Position numbers and translations under genes: made by a program. A stretch of DNA of 10,043 nt. Source: Cohaesibacteraceae bacterium (GTDB lineage Bacteria; Pseudomonadota; Alphaproteobacteria; Rhizobiales; Cohaesibacteraceae). The notes beneath the pieces are model-generated. The model saw only the letters and a program-made list of their open reading frames with translations. It did no database searches and had not been told where the DNA came from. Positions 6,913 to 10,043 of this stretch are shown here, piece after piece; position 1 is the stretch's first letter; every line of letters starts with the position of its first letter. Where the stretch lies: positions 1 to 10,043 of the forward strand of contig JAESRR010000067.1 of assembly GCA_016764535.1 (NCBI GenBank). Reading direction: 5' to 3'.

Positions 6913-6940
6913 ATTCTATTCTAACCCAAAATTGATTCAA
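6913..6940 (-). promoter_or_regulatory. likely promoter of the secreted-protein gene
   Basis: On the minus strand, TTGAAT (6940-6935), 16 bases, TAGAAT (6918-6913). The predicted start near 6906 gives a leader of about 110 bases holding both dyads. Confidence 0.45.
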
Positions 6941-6986
6941 ATCTCAACGGGAAACATATTTGCTTCGCGACTGCCGCGTGTAACGA

Positions 6987-7442
6987 TCATTCTGTTTCCT
7001 CGATCGACGTCAAATTTTCTCCGGAAAGCCATTTCTGTAACGCCGAAACATTTATTTTCTCTTCGCCGGAATCAAACATTGGCAATACAAGGCAGCCGCC
7101 GACGAGTGAATGCGAAATCGTTTCAGACTGGATGGTTTCTCCAGCAAAAAGTACTGTCAGTTTCTTGCCAATATGGGCGCCGGTAAATGCAGTCAGGGCA
7201 ATCGAGTCTTCTTCCCGCATAAAACAGAGCGTGACAAATTGCATACCGCCCGGAGAACGGCCTACAGCAAACGGTTGTACATGTTCACTAGAAACAGTAA
7301 CTTTTGCCTGTTCCATTGAAAGGATCTCGAAAACAATTTGAGGGTGAGGCCGGAATGTTGCACCGAACACTTGTCCACCCGAAGGCGATGTTAAGCTCAC
7401 CCAGGACAAAAATATTACTACTAACGCCCTGAATCTATTCAT
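6987..7442 (-). CDS. secreted SecD P1-head-like domain protein
   Basis: A 151-residue protein with an N-terminal signal peptide (hydrophobic residues 7-17, cleavage probably near residue 28, VFGA). The mature part follows the order of the SecD periplasmic P1 head: MQFVTLCF...DSIALTAFTGAHIGKKLTVLFAGETIQSETISHSLVGG, comparable to the SecD F-L-...-L-...T...VGK-LAI-LDG-V-SAP-I---I-GG pattern, then a last helix ALQKWLSG. There are no SecD membrane helices, so it cannot be a translocase itself. Two cysteines (TLCFM, GGCLV) could form a disulfide. Its ATG overlaps the stop of the iron permease gene in an ATGA, so the two are almost certainly co-translated. Small proteins of this kind are normally annotated as hypothetical. 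A role next to an importer, perhaps as a periplasmic accessory, is inference. Confidence 0.72.
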   Translation of the reverse strand: MNRFRALVVIFLSWVSLTSPSGGQVFGATFRPHPQIVFEILSMEQAKVTVSSEHVQPFAVGRSPGGMQFVTLCFMREEDSIALTAFTGAHIGKKLTVLFAGETIQSETISHSLVGGCLVLPMFDSGEEKINVSALQKWLSGENLTSIEETE

Positions 7443-9112
7443 AATCTGTATGACCTTGTGGTAGTTCGTGCCAAAAGTATGACGGGCACAATGCCAACAG
7501 CGACAATCGAGAGTGCTGCAAATGATGCATTTTCAAATGATTCAAGTGAAGCCTGTGTGTAAACCAGTGTGGCCAGAGTATCGAAGTTAAACGGCCGCAG
7601 TAGAATTGTTACCGGTAACTCCTTCATAACATCTACAAATACCAACAATGCACCTGAAATCAGAGCGGGTCTGATCATTGGTAAATCAATCTCGCACAGG
7701 GTTTGAAATGAAGTTCTTCCCAGTGTACGCGCCGCAGCATCAAGATTTACTGACACGCGTCCCAGGCCACTCTCTCCCGCTCCGTATGAAACGGTGAGAA
7801 ATCGAATTACGTAGGCATAAACCAGTGCTGCTCCAGAGCCCAATATTAGCAATCCGGTTGAAATCCCAAAAAGTGCTTTCATGGTGGAATTGATATACCC
7901 ATCCAGATGCGCCATTGGAATAAGAACTCCCACAGCCAGAATGGTACCCGGAACCGCATATCCTATGGCGCCTATTCGCGTTGCCAGTTTTACAATGACA
8001 GCACCATTGTTACGCTCAATATATGCAAGCCAAACGCCCAACATTGCCGTCAGCACCGCAGCAAAGCTGGCCAATAGAAATGAATTCAACATCGCGCTCC
8101 AGAAATCCGGCCCAAAATTATCGCCATATCTGAGAATGCTCGAACGCACCAAAACCAGCGAGGGCATTAAAAAGCCCAGCGCAACAGGCAACAGACAAGC
8201 AAAAAAAGCCAACCATTTTCGCCAGCCAGCAAGCCAGTAACCAGGAAGGGCCTGGTAACGTTTTGATGTGACATGAAATCGTTGATTTTTACGGCCCGCT
8301 CGTTCGATCCAAATCAACCCGAAAACGACAAGCAACATAACACAGGCTATCTGCGCAGCACCGGCAAGACTGGAGCGGTTTAGCCATGTATCATAAACCG
8401 AAAAAGTCAACGTCTTAACGCCATAAAACTCCACCGCGCCAATGTCATTAAGACATTCCATAAGTGCAAGTGTAACTCCGACTGCAATGGCCGGGCGGGC
8501 CAATGGTATTGCAACACTAAAGAACAGTCTTAAAGGCCCGGCTCCCAGTGTTCGTGAGACATCCAACGCACACGCGGACTGGAGCAGGAAGCTGGCTCGG
8601 GTGGTTAAATAGACATAGGGATATAACACAAGACTCATGACAAGAATGGCTCCCGGTAGAGAGCGAATCTCGGGAAACCAATAATCGCGCGATGTTTTGG
8701 CGTCCAGCACCCACCGTACAAAAGTTTGCGCAGGGCCCGTGTAATCAAATATTTCAACGGATGCATAGGCGACAATATAGGTGGGCATCGCAAGCGGTAG
8801 CAAAAGCGCCCACTCAAAAATCGCTTTGCCTGGAAACCGGCACATTGTGACCAGCCAGGCCGTTACAACGCCAATCACCAGTGTAATAGAGCCAACACCA
8901 AGCATCAGCTTGATCGTAGTCCAGATCGACCGGGGTAAAACAGTAGAAATCAAATGCGGCCAAACATCCCCCGCATCGCCAAAAGCGATCCACACCAAAG
9001 CTGCAAGAGGCGCCAGCACAAGGCCAATAACCAGCAATAACAAAATCGAAGTGCCTGGTCCAATTCTCCAATGCCGGTGAAAAATCGTTAGCAATTCATT
9101 TATATAAGACAC
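7439..9112 (-). CDS. Fe(III)-type ABC transporter permease (FbpB/AfuB family)
   Basis: A fused two-half permease of about 557 residues with around 12 membrane helices. Each half carries the cytoplasmic EAA loop that docks the ATPase: ALDVSRTLGAGPL...IPLARPAI in the first half (about residues 182-210) and LDAAARTLGRTSF...LPMIRPALI in the second (about 457-485). The LPLAMPTYIVAYA and LECLNDIGAVEFYGV-like stretches are typical of ferric iron permeases. The usual length is 500-570. The start is unclear because the frame has no ATG. GTG 9112 or the adjacent TTG 9115 (AGGG at 9130-9127) fit the predicted transcription start near 9157; TTG 9148 would leave a leader of only about 8 bases. The usual partners, a periplasmic iron-binding protein and an ATPase, are not beside it. 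Ferritin lies upstream, a SecD-head-like gene downstream. Confidence 0.88.
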   Translation of the reverse strand: MSYINELLTIFHRHWRIGPGTSILLLLVIGLVLAPLAALVWIAFGDAGDVWPHLISTVLPRSIWTTIKLMLGVGSITLVIGVVTAWLVTMCRFPGKAIFEWALLLPLAMPTYIVAYASVEIFDYTGPAQTFVRWVLDAKTSRDYWFPEIRSLPGAILVMSLVLYPYVYLTTRASFLLQSACALDVSRTLGAGPLRLFFSVAIPLARPAIAVGVTLALMECLNDIGAVEFYGVKTLTFSVYDTWLNRSSLAGAAQIACVMLLVVFGLIWIERAGRKNQRFHVTSKRYQALPGYWLAGWRKWLAFFACLLPVALGFLMPSLVLVRSSILRYGDNFGPDFWSAMLNSFLLASFAAVLTAMLGVWLAYIERNNGAVIVKLATRIGAIGYAVPGTILAVGVLIPMAHLDGYINSTMKALFGISTGLLILGSGAALVYAYVIRFLTVSYGAGESGLGRVSVNLDAAARTLGRTSFQTLCEIDLPMIRPALISGALLVFVDVMKELPVTILLRPFNFDTLATLVYTQASLESFENASFAALSIVAVGIVPVILLARTTTRSYRL

Positions 9113-9150
9113 CAAGGACGCACTTACCCTGTTCCGTAGCCAGCACAAGA

Positions 9151-9179
9151 ATGTGCCCGACTACTTATATCGGGCACAT
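9151..9179. promoter_or_regulatory. perfect 10-bp inverted repeat bracketing the permease -10 box
   Basis: ATGTGCCCGA (9151-9160), 9 bases, TCGGGCACAT (9170-9179). The nine spacer bases hold the predicted minus-strand -10 box, so a protein binding the dyad would cover the promoter. As RNA it could also be the ferritin terminator, but no T-run follows on the minus strand. Confidence 0.55.
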
Positions 9180-9192
9180 CAAAACAAAGCAA
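9164..9192 (-). promoter_or_regulatory. likely promoter of the permease and SecD-head-like genes
   Basis: On the minus strand, TTGCTT (9192-9187), 17 bases, TATAAG (9169-9164). Transcription would start near 9157, inside the proximal arm of the dyad. Confidence 0.5.
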
Positions 9193-9261
9193 TTTACCAA
9201 ATGGCCACATCCCCAATGTGAGTAATCACGTACGTTTTTGATTTAATCTCGCGCACAAATC

Positions 9262-9771
9262 CTATTTGGCGGTTTCTCCGGTATCTCCTCGCTCCAATTG
9301 ATTATCGAGCTGTGTCAGGTACCATTTATTGCCTCCGGTAGCCTCGACCTGGGCCAATATACGCCTGAACAAATCCTCTTCCTCGACCTGTTCTTCCAAA
9401 AACCAATGGAGCATGTTTTGTGTGCCAAAATCTTTCTGGGAATTACACATCGAAAAAATCTCGTGAATTTGGCCCGTCACAATTTTTTCATGTGCCAATG
9501 CGTACGCTACTGCATCTTTCGCAGAACCATATTTCGCTTTTGGTTTTTCGATGCCATTCAGTTCAACATTCCCGTCCCGCTTATAGATGAAATCAAAAAT
9601 TTTCATCGCGTGATCATTTTCCTCTGCCGCATGTCCACGGAACCATGCGGCAAAGCCGGGAAGATCTTCACTTTCGAAATAAGCCGCCATTGCGAGGTAG
9701 GTATAGGAAGCATTCAGCTCGTTATTTATTTGTGCATTCAAAGCTGCTTCAATTTTGGAATCAAAACTCAT
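9262..9771 (-). CDS. ftnA: bacterial non-haem ferritin (FtnA-like)
   Basis: A 169-residue four-helix-bundle ferritin that oxidises Fe(II) and stores it as a ferric core in a 24-subunit shell in the cytoplasm. The ferroxidase residues are all present at the expected spacing: E18, E51 and H54 (AAEENDHAMKIF), E95 (AHEKIV), and Q128 and E131 (LEEQVEEE). No haem-binding methionine of the bacterioferritin type is apparent, so this is ferritin rather than Bfr or Dps. Start ATG 9771: GGAG at 9780-9777 is 5 bases upstream. The GTG at 9777 overlaps that site and is rejected. It lies upstream of the iron permease in the same direction with a gap of about 150 bases, so the two are probably separately transcribed but related in iron handling. 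The symbol is by family, not by orthology testing. Confidence 0.93.
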   Translation of the reverse strand: MSFDSKIEAALNAQINNELNASYTYLAMAAYFESEDLPGFAAWFRGHAAEENDHAMKIFDFIYKRDGNVELNGIEKPKAKYGSAKDAVAYALAHEKIVTGQIHEIFSMCNSQKDFGTQNMLHWFLEEQVEEEDLFRRILAQVEATGGNKWYLTQLDNQLERGDTGETAK

Positions 9772-9817
9772 GATCACTCCTTTGAAAGTCCAGAATTATG
9801 GAAAGAATCACAGCAAT

Positions 9818-9840
9818 AATTGGATACTACCTGACCAATT
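9818..9840. promoter_or_regulatory. dyad AATTGG-N11-CCAATT upstream of ferritin
   Basis: Six-base arms with an 11-base spacer, about 50 bases ahead of the ferritin start. It overlaps the region where a promoter is expected; CATAAT at 9800-9795 on the minus strand is a possible -10. It does not match the Fur, Irr or RirA boxes I know well enough to name. Confidence 0.3.
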
Positions 9841-9889
9841 GCAAGAAATTCACACCTGCCGGACAGTGCAAATTTTTGAATGAAGAGTA

Positions 9890-9923
9890 CAAATAAAGGG
9901 CGCCACAGTTGCCTGTGACGCCC
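9890..9923 (-). terminator. rho-independent terminator of the right-edge minus-strand gene
   Basis: Arms at 9898-9908 and 9913-9923 form an 11-position stem with a 4-base loop. In minus-strand RNA the only imperfect position is a G-U pair; in plus-strand RNA it would be C-A. On the minus strand the stem is followed by TTTATTTGT, as in an intrinsic terminator. Confidence 0.7.
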
Positions 9924-9959
9924 AAAATCTATCGACAGGAGGACCATCCGTCGACAGAA

Positions 9960-9996
9960 GATCCAGCAGGCCTGACACCTGTAGGCCTACTGGATC
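9960..9996 (-). ncRNA. strong hairpin in the 3' untranslated region of the right-edge gene
   Basis: A 14-pair stem, arms 9960-9973 and 9983-9996, with a 9-base loop. One position is G-U in minus-strand RNA but C-A mismatched in plus-strand RNA, so the structure belongs to the minus strand. It lies 12 bases after the stop codon at 10009 and 37 bases before the terminator stem. It may be an mRNA 3'-end stabiliser or part of a 3'-derived small RNA. There is no match to an RNA family I know. Confidence 0.45.
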
Positions 9997-10008
9997 GGGG
10001 AAGCTCGA

Positions 10009-10043
10009 TTAGCGCTGCAAGTTCTGTTGCAACACCAAAGCTC
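10009..10043 (-). CDS. last codons of an unrecognised gene, cut by the window edge
   Basis: The frame reads ALVLQQNLQR and stops at TAA 10011-10009. It is preferred over the frame that stays open to 9929 because that frame would run through the strong hairpin, whereas a stop at 10009 leaves an ordinary untranslated tail with a terminator. Ten residues are too few to name a family. Confidence 0.5.
   Translation of the reverse strand, partial: ALVLQQNLQR

Noticed and set aside
6798..6914. Upstream extension of the secreted protein to an ATG at 6914
   Set aside because: It would place 39 residues before a clear signal peptide and make both regulatory dyads coding; the strong GGGAGG site supports ATG 6797.
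9298..9819. 173-residue plus-strand open frame antisense to ferritin
   Set aside because: It is the complement of a ferritin with all ferroxidase residues intact; the antisense protein has no family features.
9929..10043. Open minus-strand frame through the right-edge hairpins
   Set aside because: It has no recognisable motif and would encode through a 14-pair stem; the frame that stops at 10009 leaves a normal 3' tail and terminator.

Overview
The window looks like chromosomal DNA of a free-living alphaproteobacterium of moderately low GC. The reasons are a CheY-like protein of the 'REC plus FGP tail' type common in that class, an FbpB-type iron permease, an AsmA protein with the usual alphaproteobacterial layout, and weak Shine-Dalgarno use. 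This assignment is from family recollection, not from a search. I see no rRNA, tRNA, insertion sequence, phage gene or CRISPR array.

Layout. Positions 1-1828 (minus) hold most of an AsmA-family membrane-anchored protein that runs off the left edge. A lone receiver-domain protein (2108-2665, plus) follows. It converges on a two-gene minus-strand unit, a DUF2975 membrane protein (2993-3598) and a tiny Cro/CI-type regulator (2768-2980), whose ribosome binding site sits just after the stop codon of its partner. A possible 53-residue membrane peptide (3829-3990, plus) diverges from that unit. Next come an exported protein with two retropepsin-like DTG motifs (4215-5507, minus) and a stand-alone 89-residue protein resembling Cas2/SinR-like ferredoxin-fold proteins (5636-5905, plus). 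Between 6009 and 9771 everything is on the minus strand: a secreted protein of unknown function, a secreted SecD P1-head-like protein translationally coupled to an Fe(III)-type ABC permease, and a ferritin. The right edge has the last codons of an unrecognised minus-strand gene followed by two strong RNA hairpins.

How the parts work together. Ferritin (iron storage), the FbpB-like permease (iron import) and the coupled SecD-head-like protein form a plausible iron block, but no periplasmic iron-binding protein or ATPase gene is visible. The control regions are the most distinctive part. A perfect 10-bp dyad brackets the predicted -10 box of the permease promoter. A LacI-family-like palindrome and a second dyad sit in the leader of the secreted-protein gene. 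A three-copy TGTAGTG motif lies at the start of the Cas2-like gene. The two right-edge hairpins each carry one non-Watson-Crick position that is a G-U pair only in minus-strand RNA, so the sequence itself gives their direction.

Limits: all family calls are by eye and memory. No defence system or other clearly new multi-gene system can be demonstrated here.
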